This document shows positions 35,156 through 48,655 of a DNA stretch of 64,000 bases, piece after piece (positions within the stretch are counted from its first letter, which is position 1; every line of letters starts with the position of its first letter). The position numbers and the translations under genes were made by a program. Origin of the DNA: Omphiscola glabra (taxonomy: Eukaryota > Mollusca > Gastropoda > Lymnaeidae). The stretch is taken from NCBI GenBank assembly GCA_964017045.1, contig OZ024806.1, positions 21,249,088 to 21,313,087 on the forward strand, in the 5' to 3' direction. Under the pieces are notes generated by a model. The model had not been told where the DNA came from, ran no database searches, and worked only from the letters and a program-made list of their open reading frames with translations.

Positions 35156-36204
35156 ATTAAAAAAAATAAATTATCCCCAAATATCATTTAATCATTTGGA
35201 AATGTTTTCACAGAAAACACAAAATATCAGAATAAAGGTGTGCAGTGTAAGCAAAAATCAAGGAATCATGACCATTACAAGAAAGCAAAGGAAAAACCAT
35301 CTCTAGGAATCAGTGCAAAGAGTACATTTATAATATGAATCAAATTTCTACAGATACATTAAATCACAACTGAGAATAATAAAATTAACTCTCATGTCTA
35401 TGATGCACATGAAAACAAATTTTTCTGAAAGTTTAAAAGAAAATAAATGTTCAATTTTTTTAAAATTGTTATTATTCCCCTTTCTGAGACTAATATCACT
35501 TTTCATGTATCCTCAATTCTAGCTCTTACCAAGTAAATTTCAATTTGGACAAAATAAATAAAAACCAATAGTCTTTTTCACATTATTATTAAAAAAATTA
35601 GGGTTTATCATTTACAATTAGGGCGTAATATAAAAATTAATTTAAAATATATTTATGAAACAAAATTGCTTGTCACGTGATCTAACTAACCTAAGGTGGG
35701 GTACAATTAATTTTGTGACCACTTAAAAACACAGTTACTTTGTCCTGTAAAATTGGAAAAAGTAGACTTAGAGAGTTACAGATATGTTTTATAATATCTT
35801 CAGTCAAGTTTTAAAAAATGCAAAAATGGAAAATGTACATTATATATGATAAAATGTATAAAAATCACCTAAATAATTATTCACATCTACAGCAAGAAAT
35901 TTAAAGTTAAGAATCTTTTGAATTTAAAAAAAAAAGCATTAATTATAGATAATGACTTAATATCAATGTCAAAAATGTGTGAGTTTTCACAAAACTGTAT
36001 TCAAATCTTCAAATGGGTAGATTTTATTAGAGAGTATCACCAAGGGCTTTTATTAAATAATCATCATAATCTTAAAAGATTAAAAGTGTATTTGTGGTAG
36101 TATAATGATGGGTAGACAGACCCAAAAACAAATATAAACTTTTTGTCTCGAGTAAACACAGATGCTCCAATATCAATTGCTCAATTTTGTTGCTCTAAAA
36201 ACTG
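35156..36204. other. Probable 3' UTR and spacer of gene B
   Basis: AT-rich with no gene. On the minus strand, AATAAA lies at 36048-36053 and near 36023-36028, about 150-180 bp after the stop of gene B, and could serve as its poly(A) signal. Confidence 0.45.
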
Positions 36205-39200
36205 TTAATGTTTTTTTACCATAATGTCAGGCCAGTCAACAGGATTCTCAACTGGCTCAAATACAAAAAATGTTGGCAGAATAAAACCTAATGCCCAATA
36301 AGGCCCAAACACTGCTTGCATTTTCTGTCTCAGATTTCTAGTGTCTTTTATCTCCAATGACCTATTCAGGAAAGCTTTTTCAAATGCGGTGAGTCCAGAT
36401 GATATTAAGTGGCAGTTTGCATAAATAAACACAACAGTCAGGATGTCAAAATAGAGTAGCAATGAAAGTGTAGTCACTGAGAGAGCTGCATGAAAAGATA
36501 GGTACCCTAATATAAATCTTACTATCGCAAATGGAAAAAAAATATCAGCATATGACATCTCATCCAACAAGTAAAAAAATATGTAGGGGAAGCCATGGAT
36601 CGTTGCATAGATGCAGCCGACAAATGCATAGAGCAGGAACACAAAGAAAAACCTGTGGTTGCGATAACCTACACATGAACCTGCAAAAAAGCAGTGGTGG
36701 TCCCGTTTAAGGACGCACGTACGACAGATGGGACAGTGGTGGCATCGGGGTGGCCGAGCTCTGCCGCAGTCATAACATGGCACCCAAGACCAGTATGGGT
36801 AGGATTTTATTATGGTCTTTCCATCCGTTGTGATTACAGGTTTTGGAGAGGTAAATTCTTTATCATCTTCCTGGCTGGAGCTTTCTAAAAGACTTCCAGT
36901 ATATTCCGGCAATTTTGCATTGGTTTCTGACACACTGATTAGATTGGCCATGTATCCTCTGCTTGACGCATTGATTCTACTGTCTGACACATTGATGAGA
37001 TCATCTATGGACCTGCTGTTGATTTGTTCATTAATCTTATTCATTTCTGTATTTGCTTTTTCAGCCTCTGTGTTTAAATCTAGTGAACTGCTTGTCATCT
37101 GCTGTCCAAACGACTGCCTTGTGATATGGGGCCTGGTTTGGGATCCATTTGCATTTGAGCCGTTGTCTTTAATGAGCGGCATGAGTACTGCAGTTGAGTT
37201 CTCCTGTTGATTCATCTGTGACATTAAATAAACAAGTTAATTTCTAATCATGATTATTAAAACTTAAGAATTAAAAATTTTTAAAAAATCGTTTTAAATC
37301 ACCAGTTTTACATGGAAGAATTTATCTAGATTTTAGTAAAAAAATATTTTTGTTCTTAAATTCTTATATTATCATATTATTCTATTATCACCAAAAAAGG
37401 TAAAATTTTTGTAAAATAACAGGCAAACTTAAAAAAACTTTCCTTAAAGTTAATATTAATTTAATCATGCACTAGAACAGGGATGGACTGCCCATGGCAT
37501 GCTTGTATCCTGGCATGTTAAATATTGTGGCTGGCCACATGCAGGATGTGTCATAAGCAAACTCTTTTTGCTTAATTCAATGAGCACTCCTTTTAATTAT
37601 TGTCATGACAGTTCATTTTAAATTAATGAATTATATATATTTTTTGATAAAACATAATTATTTTTCACTTAAATCTATACAATTTATTTATACATGTGAT
37701 TGTTTTTTCTTATGTTTGTATCAAATGAGAATAATGTGCATTAAGAATAAGTAAATTTTCTGCACATAGTTTGCTTGGTGTTTATTTTATTTGATCTGAC
37801 GTGACCAGCAGGGAGTTGACTCCTGATCAAAATTGCCAATAAATCCTTTAGAGTCAGCTATCCCTGCACTAAAATATCATTTTAAATGAGAAAAATGTTA
37901 CATGCATACATATTTCATATTTATCATTGATATAGTTATAGCATTTGAAAAAAAAAAATTAAAATATAAAATGTATGAATAAAATGCTATTAGCTTTTAA
38001 TCAGTTAGCATTTATGGAAAATCTGACTTTTTTTTTTGTTGAGTTTTTCAGAACTTATCAGGAAATATAGAAAAATTTATTGTTGTATTCTTTTTTTATT
38101 AAATTTTTTTAACAAAAATTTGATTATCATCTAATACTACCTTATGTGTTAGTGAATAGTTGATAAATGTCTTTTTGGCCCTGGGATCGCCAAATTTTTG
38201 TATGTGCCGAACATATGAAGAGTCAACATATCTAATCCCGAACCAGAAGATCATTAGCTCGGTAAATAGGAACACAACAATGGCTTGCTGTAGCAGAATA
38301 ACATTGTCATTGCCTTCATACATCAGGGGCATAACATGCAAGAAACCAATCTTGAGACAGGATAAGACTGTAAATAAAAATAGTGGAACTGCTATTCTGG
38401 AAAATATGGAATTAAGACTGTGTTATAATATAATCATACATAGTTTACATCTTTAAGAATAAAGCAAAATATTGAATTAAGACTGCATTATAAAATAGCC
38501 ACACATGATTTACACATCTCTTTCTCATAGTGAAAACTAAAATTAAAATTAATTGATTTCAATGTATTAATTTTCATATTATATTTAAGTGAATTTCAAC
38601 ACTTCAAAAAAAAAAGAAATTTGCATTATAAGCTTCAGTTTAGCTACATTAAAACAGAGTCGACAATTACCTTTAAATTTATATGGATAGTTTAATTACT
38701 GACAAATTAATACAACCTACCCATCCCCCTGTTTGATTCAATTACAAACGACAATAAAATAATTAATCGTAGAAATAATAAATTTATGGTTAGCCTACAT
38801 GAAGGTATCACTTACAATTTTTATAATAAGGGTAGTGGGAATAATAAACATTAACATTACCTTTGTTAAAAGTAATTTATAGAAATTATAAATGTCTACT
38901 AATATTTGTATTTTGATCAGGGTCGCCAACTCAGTCAAATTTAACTTACAGACAAATATTTTAAATCTTCACCAATTTAAAGAAAAAATATTTTACTGCG
39001 GAACCATTTTACTCATTTCTAAATATAAATTATAAATTTGTTTAAAATATTGAACAAAAAACAATTACAATAATTATGACATATGATTATATCTCTATCA
39101 AGTAATTACTCTATGTCAAATGATGCATCATCCTATCAGTACAATTATTTTATTGCATGATATTCTCATCAGTGTTAAATTTCTTTTGCTTAAGATAATA

Positions 39201-39754
39201 CTAATTTATAGCCAGCTAGAAAAAAAATGCTGAGAACACCATTTTTCCCAGTCAAAGGAGTTAAGGAAAACTTCTTGTTTTTCATGGACTGCCTAAAAGT
39301 TGTTACGAACCTATACAGACAAGTAATTTTGTGTCAAACTTTACAGGCTTTCAGTAAAGTTTCAGATTGATTTAAATTACTGTATCTTTTAAAATAGAAG
39401 ATTGAACCTTCAATTTTTATAATGTGTTTTTACATGCTTTGTGATTTCATAACATTCTTTTAATAATCCAAAGACTATTTTTAAATTGACTCTTGTATTA
39501 TATGAATTATATTATATATTTTTTTTTTAAAAATGGTTTTACCTGTTAACAGTCTCTGGGGTAAGTGGAGAGCTCAAAATCTTTAGACTTGGTTTATTTA
39601 CACCTTTCTTGTAGTGAGCCAGGAGTTTGCTTCGTAAGCTTTCCAATGCTGGAGGCGGAGGTAACAAACTATGCTCTGTTCTCTCCATCTCAATTTCTCC
39701 TGGTTGTGTTTGCAGGAGTGATGGCGCACAATCATAATCCTCCATTTTTTTCAT
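36205..39754 (-). CDS. DHHC-type palmitoyltransferase (gene B)
   Basis: Three coding exons on the minus strand join in frame: 39754-39543, 38396-38141 and 37215-36205, giving 492 codons. Boundaries are cag|gtaaaa, ttccag|aatag, aag|gtagta and tcacag|atg. The protein would S-acylate cysteines of other proteins at an internal membrane. Residues 1-70 are cytosolic. Membrane segments lie at about 72-94 (IAVPLFLFTVLSCLKIGFL), 102-124, 344-373 and a long hydrophobic stretch near 382-424. The zinc-binding cysteine-rich domain starts at C303 (CYDCGRARPPRCHHCPICRT) and holds the catalytic DHHC at 328-331 (LKRDHHCFFAGSCVGYRNH), so the active site is intact. TAFE at 432-435 stands where the family has TTxE, and NLRQKMQAVFGPYW follows at 450-463. 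The sequence after DHHC reminds me most of ZDHHC22/24, but those are only about 260-285 residues. The extra length is mainly a Ser/Asn/Gln-rich loop of about 140 residues (157-300) between the second membrane segment and the DHHC domain. ATG at 39743-39745 is an alternative start three codons in. Any non-coding first exon was not found. Confidence 0.92.
37478..37866. mobile_element. 389-bp hAT-type element in intron 2 of gene B
   Basis: The left end cagggatggactg is matched inverted by a right end reading ctatccctg. Flanks cactagaa (37470-37477) and cactaaaa (37867-37874) match at 7 of 8 positions. No coding capacity, so it is non-autonomous. It sits between coding exons 2 and 3. Confidence 0.75.
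38397..39542 (-). other. Intron 1 of gene B, nothing recognised
   Basis: AT-rich intron of about 1.1 kb with no repeat array or coding sequence that I can see. Unlike the introns of genes A and C it holds no minisatellite. Confidence 0.6.
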
Positions 39755-41624
39755 AAATTATGATAGTATATAAACTTTAATCTGTGAGATGTTTTGTAGC
39801 CACTAAAAAATATGAAAAAATATTATTTTACTATGCAATTTTATTTTGCCAGCTTTCATAACAAAACTGTTCAGTTAAGTGAATAATATTTATGTAAAAA
39901 ATAATATTTTATTACCTCCATTGCATTAAATGACGTGAAAATCATGAATAAATTTATAATTATTCAATGATAATAGTTATAGTCTCAATGCTCTTGCATA
40001 GGCGTGTGGGGCAAAGGCATGGGCCATATTTAGATTTAAAAATTTAATTTTAAATTAATTAAATATAATAAATTGATGTTTTGTAACTAGCCGGTAAAAT
40101 GAAAAAGGAATTACCTATGACTATGGCTTATGACTATGGCCTATGACTATGAGTATGACCGTAGAGTAGTCTACATTATGCCAATTATAATTATTATTAA
40201 ATTATATTATGGTGAAAACCTGAAAGTTAATTGTCTTATGTTATTGTTAAAAAGGAGATGCATATTTAGGCATATTATACATATTTTACATACAAATCTT
40301 AGTCTTAGCACGTGATTCTATGGCTTACCGATTTTATTATTATTATTTCGCCATGTATATAACAGTAGCAGTCTCTCGGTAAACAACGCACGTGCAAAAT
40401 AAAAGTACCTTTAGCCTTATTTTATGTTGACAGCCTCACCATGACAACGTGTAAATACTTTGATTCGCTTGTGAAATACACGTCTTGGCTTTGCCACCGT
40501 TAAGTAAATTTGTTATTAAATTAATTATAATCACATGTCAAAATATGTTGATCGTCTTATTTATACGTAATGGATGCTAAATATGTAGCTATAAGATATT
40601 TTATCGTTTCGATAAACTCCAAAAATAATATGTGCAACCACATTAATAAATTTTAAAAAGCTAAACATTAAGAGTGGCTTCCCCTAATCATCGTTTAAAT
40701 TCATCCATCTCAATGACTTTTGCAATGTGTTTTCACTGAGATATTACAACTGAACAATATAGTTAGATTTATAGACCACTTGCAAATTATGTTAATTCGT
40801 TGATCAGTTAAAAAAGAAATGTGTTAATTTTTTTAAAAATAATTGATTACCCAATTTTTTGTAACTTACAAATAAAATATTAAATCAGGCCTAATAAATC
40901 TGAGATTAAACGCTGTCTTGTGCATACAGAGGCGTTGGTTTACAAACTGCCAACTTTTGGTACAGGGAAACCAGGCAACTGCCCTGCAGGGCCAAATTAT
41001 AGGGGCGTCATTTTAATACCCCCGCCCCTCCCCCCTGCCCCATAAATAATTAAACAATTAATTTTATGAAATTTAACTTTATAAAAACGAAAAAAGCTTA
41101 GTATTGTTTATTTAATTATTTTTTTTTAAACAAATCATTTTCTTATTTTCTTGACCAAAGTCAATTTTAAAGGTAAAATGGCTATATCAATAAAAGAATG
41201 AAACATCCCAAACCAAATTTATTAAAAACGTTTGTTACTGTTTGAAAACAGCGGTGTTAATAGATTTGATAAATATTTTTCAATGTATCATTTTTACAAC
41301 CTGTTGGATGGGACTCATTAAATTTGGTTGGCAACGTATCTATAATACGAAGAATAACTCTCAATTCAAACCCGGAGATTCAGTTCCTTTTGAGTTATGA
41401 CATTAACTTAATGAAAATTCGGGCATTCACTGCGACACTACTTGGGCCTAGCTGTTTCATACACATATGATGTTCTCTTGGGCTCACCCAAATACAATGT
41501 ATTTTTATACCTTTCAGCATTATACCTCATTTTGAAAGTTGGCAAAATTATGTTTTAAGTAAATTTTTCATGTTTTTAAATCCTTTATATTAACTTCGCT
41601 TTTTTTGTGTGTGCCTGGCTCACT
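39755..41624. other. Upstream of gene B, no gene seen
   Basis: AT-rich 1.9 kb. Near 40100-40150 the motif tatgactatgg is repeated three or four times. Near 40930-41045 a ggggcgtca/cccc block could be part of a decayed non-autonomous element. The promoter of gene B should be near the start of this stretch. Confidence 0.5.
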
Positions 41625-41770
41625 CGCTGACTGGCAACAATCGTCGGACGGCTAATTGACTCACTTCCCATCAATCTATTGAGCTTAAATTACGCACATA
41701 GACTTGTGGTCGATGACGACACATTCTTTCTAATTTCTTTGATTTTTCTGAAAAACTTGGTGAACTAAAT
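41625..41770 (+). mobile_element. Dispersed repeat family, copy 2
   Basis: Related to 15985-16070; see that entry for the shared phrases. Here it begins near gcctggctcactcgctgac. Similar sequence may extend to about 41950, because tttctttgatttttctgaaa occurs at both 41738 and 41934. Confidence 0.55.
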
Positions 41771-42099
41771 CTTACCACAACCCTAAAAAAAATCAGTTTT
41801 TCTTATGTTTTTTCAAAGGAAAAAGTTGGAGGAAATATGATGACGCTGATTTCACGAAAATAAAAATTCCCGACCACTGCGTTTAAATGAGATTCATAAA
41901 AATACCACAAGTGCGTTTGGTGCGTACTATTTTCTTTGATTTTTCTGAAATACTTGGTGAACTAAATCTGTTTGTTGCATTGGAGATAGTGGACCCGGAC
42001 TATTCAGCAATGGACGGGCCTCACAAAACACTCTGCTGGTACTGCCCACTATTCACGGAAACATTTTATAAGTTTTTCCACATCTGAATCATCATTTAT

Positions 42100-42480
42100 G
42101 GCCAGACGACTGCGAGGTGGACACCAATAGGAAATTAGTAGAACACAGTAAGGTTAAACCTGATAAAAGGAACGCAACAAAACAACAAACGTGTCGACAG
42201 GAAGCCTTCATCAGCGAGCAAACAGAAAAACGAATAAAATTTAAAAAATGTATCAAAATGCAAGTGGACACCAAGCTTTGAGGATCTGACCAGAAGACAG
42301 CAGTTTAAAAACCGTACTTTGAGGATCTGACCAAAAATACAACAACTTATGGACCATCCTCTGAGGATTTGATCTAGATTTTGTTTCCAAATTTTGTACA
42401 TTTATATGGTGTTCCTTTTCTCCAGAAGCCCTGAGGATGGTTAACCTGATAACATTGCCGTTTTCCCAGGGAGAAATTAT
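42100..42480 (-). other. Possible Penelope-like 3' debris
   Basis: On the minus strand gctgatgaaggcttcctgtc (near 42215-42196) resembles the cctgatgaaggc-type tail seen in Penelope-like elements and the similar motif near 16512. The phrase tttgaggatctgacca is repeated at 42277 and 42318. No endonuclease or RT domain is seen, so this is weak. Confidence 0.3.
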
Positions 42481-42586
42481 TAACTAATTGTTCTGTGCAA
42501 AGTTAGCTATGCTTTAAATGAATACAATTTTGTACAACTGGTTTTTACATTAAAAGAACAACAGAATCAACAGAATATTCTCAACG

Positions 42587-43057
42587 TTTTCCTTTTTTCT
42601 TTTATTGTGGTAGCCAAAAGAGAGGGGGCGCCACTCACGAGTAGGCCATTTGTTATAACACAAGTGAAATGGCTTTTTCTCTCTTGTAAATTTCCTCGGG
42701 TGCTCTTGTTAAATACCTCATTTTTAACGATGGATTGTGTCTTTCCCACCTACACGAAGCTATTTTAATTTCAAGAATTGCGACACCGTTTGCTCAATAT
42801 TAGGTTCGAAAATATATCACAACAAGCCCTCACCCCACTCCACTCCCGGCACTCGAATCCACTTTGTGTTCATTATCCTTGAACCACAATTAATGATAAG
42901 TTATCTTTCCGTCTCCAAAACTGACTTTGAAGACAGGCCTGACAAGTCAACAAGTTGTTAATATTATGTGTATGCCTATTGTTGTTCTTCGTCCGTCAGC
43001 ATCGACTAGGACCATTTTTCTTTTTTCTTTTATTGTGGTAGCCAAATGAGAGGGGGT
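42587..43057 (+). repeat. 42-bp direct repeats 426 bp apart
   Basis: The sequence ttttattgtggtagccaaa followed by gagaggggg occurs at about 42587-42630 and 43013-43057. Either the two border an unknown element or they are a local duplication. Confidence 0.65.
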
Positions 43058-43407
43058 GGGGGAGGGTGTGTTACGGTGAAGGAGGTTCATTTAGAACGGT
43101 AGTAATTGCGTTAAAAAGTTGCTCCGTTTCGTATGTTTTTTGGTGTAAGACGAACTTTTAGGGAAAAAAAATGTGTAATAAATTTTATGGTGCAAATTGT
43201 GTTTAGTGCACGCAAGAGGAATCATAGACTGCATTTCGCTTAAATTTATGTGCACATGGTAATGGACATCCACAGCGATAGTTTGTTTTGTAACGTAACT
43301 GCCGCCAAGACCCTAGTACGGATTTTAACGTGAAGTTGTGTACATTTTAACTGAATTAAATAAATAATAAAAGGAAACCGGCCAGCGAAGGGTCCAAAAA
43401 CGAAGTG

Positions 43408-43795
43408 CAAGCTAAATGAAACTAAAGCAAAGCTAAATGAAACTAAAGATAAGCTAAATGAAACTAAAAGTAAGCTAAATGAAACTAAAGGCAAGCTAAA
43501 TGAAATTAAAGGTAAGCTAAATGAAACTAAAGGTAGGCTAAATGAAACTAAAGGTAAGCTAAATGAAACTAAAGGTAGGCTAAAGGAAACTAAAGGTAAG
43601 CTAAATAAAACTAAAGGTAGGCTAAATGAAACTAAAGGTAAGCTAAATGAAACTAAAGGTAAGCTAAATGAAACTAAAGGTAGGCTAAAGGAAACTAAAG
43701 GTAAGCTAAATAAAACTAAAGGTAGGCTAAAGGAAACTAAAGGTAAGCTAAATAAAACTAAATGTAGGCTAAATGAAACTAAATGAAACTGCAGA
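43408..43795. repeat. 21-bp minisatellite, about 18 copies
   Basis: The unit is gaaactaaaggtaagctaaat, with aagg or taaa variants in a partly regular order. The minus frame 43246-43839 (SLPLVSF heptads) is open only because of the repeat. Confidence 0.95.
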
Positions 43796-44139
43796 GCTCT
43801 GAAAATATTCATGTACTTGCTGCGAACTTTGAGTAACAACTTTACCTTAGCGGGATGCGTATCTTACGTTATGGCCATGGCCACTTTCAATTTACAATTA
43901 ACATTTCATTTGACGTGGTGACTGCCTTAGCTAAAGTTTGCGTGCATCATCTCTGTCAAAGAATTCGGTAAAAGCAATGTAGTATAACACTCATTTACTA
44001 CATGAAGCAATTGACATAACGGTAGGAGGGCTCTGATCGTATCACCATGGTGATGAATGAATATTTGAGGAGTCCAATTGCAGCTAAGTCATTTAAAACT
44101 GATCTTGAGACCAAATAAAAACCATTAAAAAAAACCACC
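43796..44139. other. Non-coding stretch, no gene seen
   Basis: No recognisable feature. Confidence 0.5.
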
Positions 44140-44580
44140 ATTATTGATTGATTGGATACTTCTATAGCGTTGGTATCCATGTGACTTTAGCATGCTCACT
44201 GCGCTCTGGTTTTCATAAATCTGTTTAAACAAAGTCTTTAAATGTTTCCTAAAGGATTTTCTGTCCTTTTCAATACTCCTCAAAGATTGAGGTAAACTAT
44301 TCCATAACTTTGGCGCTATCGCTTCCAAAGAGCGCACTCCGTACGACTTTTTTCTGTGTTCATACACACTGGGAATTTTCAGTAAGGACTGAGTTGAGGA
44401 CCGCAGGTTCTTTAAGGTTACATGTTTATAACGTAGTTCTTTCAGATATTCCGGTGCAGAGCCTTCTATGCAGCTGTACGCCAAGGTCAGAATGTTGTGG
44501 TTAATGCCGCCACTCACAGGAACCCAATGGAGATCTCGTAGAACTGGGATGATGTGGTCAGATTTGATGCGCTAATCCTA
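44140..44580 (-). mobile_element. LINE 3' end with RT C terminus
   Basis: The minus-strand reading includes VLRDLHWVPVSGGINHNILT, YSCIEGSAPEYLKEL, LRSSTQSLL, SYGVRSLEAIAPKLWNSLP and FRKHLKTLF. This is the common C-terminal region of non-LTR reverse transcriptases of the CR1/L2/RTE type. The last 350 bp are intact as a frame (44125-44517); upstream the frame breaks. The 3' end carries the same terminal sequence as the fragment at 24455-24535 and a (CAAT)n-type tail. Confidence 0.85.
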
Positions 44581-44683
44581 GAAAAACGAACTCTGCTACC
44601 AAACAGCTACCTGTAGAGCTTAATTGCAAATGATATATCGCAGCCCTGCACCGTGTTAGATTTTGAGATGCCTATGGGTTGGG

Positions 44684-44790
44684 GTAGAGTTTCTCAACCT
44701 GTTGGTCATGACCCACCTCTGGGGTCGCTTGGCAAATTACTAGGGGTCGCATGGCAAATTACTAGGGGTCGCTTGAGAATTTCAGATCCT
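44684..44790. mobile_element. SPIN-like hAT fragment
   Basis: Begins gtttctcaacctgttggtca and continues with catgaccc and ctggggtcgc, as at one end of SPIN-type elements. A 27-bp piece containing ggggtcgcttggcaaattac is tandemly repeated inside. The other end is lost. Confidence 0.5.
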
Positions 44791-47199
44791 TGAAAGGGTT
44801 TTTTTGTGTGTAAAAGATGTTGTTTTTTTTTTCATTTTAAAATTAAAATGCTGTTTACAGTTAATTTTAAAAAAAATATTTTTTTATAGCTTTCAGCAGT
44901 TAAAGTTAATTTAATAATAAATATTAATTTCATTACATGTTGATTTTGATAGAGGTAAGAGGGGTGGACTTGGTGAACATATTGGTACAGCTACTGATGG
45001 CGCCTAACACATTTGGACCTAATAAATCTTCTAGCGCCCCAATTTCTTACACTATTATTAGAATTTTCAGAATAATAGTTGTCAAAGACCTACCGGCAAA
45101 AAAGTTATGCAGCATGTGATGAGTAGAATTTCAATAAGCCAATATTATAATAGGCACTTAGCAGGTTACGAGAAATACCGTGACCGAAAAATGTAATGGA
45201 AAAAACAAGAACAGGAAAACACACTTAAATTACACCACATCTCTTCAAACAAAAGCGGAACACGTATAATCCCTCTAGCATCATATATACAGATTTAGCA
45301 GCAAGACATTTTGAGTAAAAAATCACAATTTATTTATAAATGAAAAAAAATGTAATGAAGTTCTTGTTTCAATATGAAGTATTACATTGCAAAAATTTAC
45401 TTGGTGGACGGTGGTGAATGTGTAGCTAGGTGTACAGATTTGATGATTGTTAAAAGTTGATAAATCAAAACTCTTATCACTTGAAGGACAATGGATTGTT
45501 TTGTCTGAACGTTGTAGAGGTCAGGGTTAGGGACAGGTGAGTTAAGGTTTGGGACAGGTGAGTTAACGTTAAGTTTGGTTTAAGTTCAAATGATTTATGT
45601 AAAGATGGTGGCGTACTAATTTATTCGTCAAAATTTAATTTAATGTGGTGCGACGTTTAATCTGCCCTAAACCATGGCCGTTAGTAAGGGGGTGGAGATC
45701 ACGATCGTCAGAGTTCCCGAATTTGATTGGGCCCCGCAAGTAGCCCTAATAAATTTATATTATATTTATATAAATATATATCCAGGCCGTTGCCTTCTCA
45801 TATTTCGTAATTTCCACTCGACACAATACTATTATGTACAAGATAATCAGATGACATTTTGACCGGTTGACTTATTATCACTCCTACGTCAAACGCGTTT
45901 TTTTTTAAAACTACAAGAATATTCCGATAATAAATTCAACTACCCTGATTCCAATAGAATTCTATAAGGTATCTTTGACTTGACTTTGTCCTAAATTTAA
46001 CATGGGGGTGGGCAAGTAGCAGACTATGGGAGTCAAACCAAAATGCACGTTAGGGAAACTGGACAAATAGCAGTTAAAAAGATTGGCTTCTCCTAAAAAT
46101 CATTGCATTTGGATCTACTGGATGAATAGTATGTTCCCTATGGAACAAACAAAACATGTCGTTTTATGGATGGTCTTGTGAGGGAATGTAATGAAAACGT
46201 GGACGCTTTGCATTGTTGTCGTAGTATGTGAATACAAATGTAAACTTAAAGGAGCAAAAGAAATACAATTATATGCCATAAATTTTTTTTTAATTCTTTG
46301 AAAAAATAAGTTACATTATAAATAAAATATATTTCTGTTTTAAAGTCTGGAAAACTCCAACATTGCGGGAAATGAACTTAAAATAATGAAACTTCATTAA
46401 AACTAGATATGTGTGTAATTATAAATGTCAATCATCACCCTGTGTTATATAGACGGCGCGTTTACGTCATGTTTCCCCACTAATGAACTCTAGCTGACCC
46501 CATGTTCGGTACCGCATTTTTGGATGTGGCTAACTAAATATAGTCTCTCTTGACCGTGTTTACAACCAAATAAAATCTATTGTCTGTATTATTTAGAAAT
46601 ATGAAGAAAAATCTAGACAAATCAGGAAAGGAAAACAATGCGTTGGCCCGTTCGAGAAATGTCTTTGAAACAGGCTATATATATTGAGCGACAGGAAGAA
46701 AGACGGAAATATATATTTTTTGCCATCACTATAGAGATATGCTATATGAGACACAGATTTGTTTACTATCATTTGCTATGTATTTATTTATGATTTTTGT
46801 AATTTATTATTAATTTAATAAAATTTATTAATTGCGATTAGCCTAGTTAGGGTATCGTTTTCTTTTTTGTTGTACTTAATTTATGGTATCGTCTTTTGTT
46901 GTGTACTGTTTCGTAATACCTTCTCAAGCAATTTACTAATGTAAAAGTCGACCAAATGACCAACGGAAGTGACATCGCTATCTCAATTTGTAGTTTTAAG
47001 ACAGATTTCGGAAGCCCCATGTCCATCTTAATGGTGCAATTCAGTCCCCAGGGCGATGTTATTCTTGGCGTAAAGCGCTTCTGCATTTATCAATTTGGGA
47101 GAACTGAAAGCAGTCGGCGTATTTTGTGGAAAATCTTATGTGATATCTTTTCTCCCTTTACTTCAACACAGATGCGAATCTGGGTGTAAGTCCCTTAAA
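44791..47199. other. 2.4 kb non-coding, no gene seen
   Basis: AT-rich. Overlapping frames on both strands at 46847-47189 (77-79 codons) have no recognisable motif and are not called. Confidence 0.5.
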
Positions 47200-47630
47200 T
47201 ATGGAATTGAACCAGCCCCTTTGATACAAAATTTAACCAGCCTCCTAGACAAAGAATTGAACCAGCCCCTTGGATATAAAATTTAACCAGCCCCTTAGAT
47301 GTAGAATTTAAGGAACCTTATATATAGAATTGAACCAGCCCCTTTAGATATAGAATTGCACTAGCCCCTTTGATATAGATATGAAACTGCCCCTTTGTTA
47401 CATAATTTAACCAGCCCCTTTAACATGAATATAATCAGCTCATTTGATATAGAATTGAACCAGCACCTTTATTATAGAATTAAACAAGCCCTTTTTATAT
47501 CGAATTAAACCAGCACCTTGATACATAATTGAACCAGCCCCTTTGATATAGAAATGAACCAGCCCCTTTGATACATAATTGATGCAGCCCCTTTGATATA
47601 GAATTGTTTGATATAGAATTGAAAAGCCTC
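47200..47630. repeat. 25-bp minisatellite, about 17 diverged copies
   Basis: The unit is aattgaaccagcccctttga plus tatag. Copies differ considerably, so this array is older than most others in the window. Confidence 0.9.
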
Positions 47631-48359
47631 GACAATTTATTTTTTTACAAATCGTGCAATCGCCTAAAGACTTGATGCAAATGGCAATATTCCTTATGCA
47701 ATTAAAGAGTACATAGCCTTATGAAAAATGCCCCCCCAAGTTACAATTACCCGTCAACCATAAGGAGCGCAATAATACTAAACATTTAAACGTGTTCGCT
47801 CCCATTATCCCATCGCCTCGGTTTTAAAAAATGTCCTTAAATTACCTGCGTATCAGTGCTTCAGTTTATCTAATGATGTTAAGTATTACCTGAAACTAGG
47901 AGGTTACAGGTACATGGTTAGATATTATAGCATAACATTTATAACAAAGCAGGAAGTTATTTCTGTCGTCGTCTTCAAATTATGGGTTAAGGAACTTACT
48001 TTCTTGGCGGGTTTTTTTCAATGATAACCATAGACTACTTCAGCAACGTCAGATGAAGTGGTCTTCAAACTGCTGGGCCCATGGCAGCCAGCCCCCCCCC
48101 CCCCCGACCTCGTGTAATTCTTCTCTGAAACTCGGTGACACGGCCAGGAGTGGAGTCGTGCCTCTTATCATTCCGAGATAAGCGGCGGACTGTCATTATA
48201 TAAAAGTAAAATTGTTCACACAAAAAAAAGAAAGTCTGATTAACTAATCGCCCAGTCAGTCGAATCTCAACTACAATTTTCGGCAATCGACATCTGTTGA
48301 AAACACGAGAAAACCGTATTTGGGAGAACACTGAGAACGGTTCATTTCATCATGTCTGT
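47631..48359. other. Non-coding stretch, no gene seen
   Basis: An 88-codon minus frame at 48065-48331 contains a poly-C run and no domain. Confidence 0.5.
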
Positions 48360-48655
48360 AACATATCTTTAATCAGGTCTGTACATTGCATTTAATCAGG
48401 CTTGTACCATACATTTAATCAGGCTTGTACCATACATTTGATCAGGCTTGTACCATACATTTCATCAGGCTTGTACCATACATTTAATCAGGCTTGTACC
48501 ATACATTTAATCAGGCTTGTACCATACATTTGATCAGGCTTGTACCATACATTTAATCAGGCTTGGACCATACATTTAATATGGTCTGTACTAGATATTT
48601 CGTTAGGTCTGTACCATACATTAAATTAGGTTTGTACTATACATTTAATCAAACT
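48360..48655. repeat. 24-bp minisatellite, about 12 copies
   Basis: The unit is tttaatcaggcttgtaccat plus acat. Copies at both ends are diverged and the middle is nearly uniform. Confidence 0.94.

Noticed and set aside
46847..47189. Overlapping 77-79-codon frames on both strands
   Set aside because: Neither has a motif, start context or splice partner; overlapping frames on opposite strands are common by chance.
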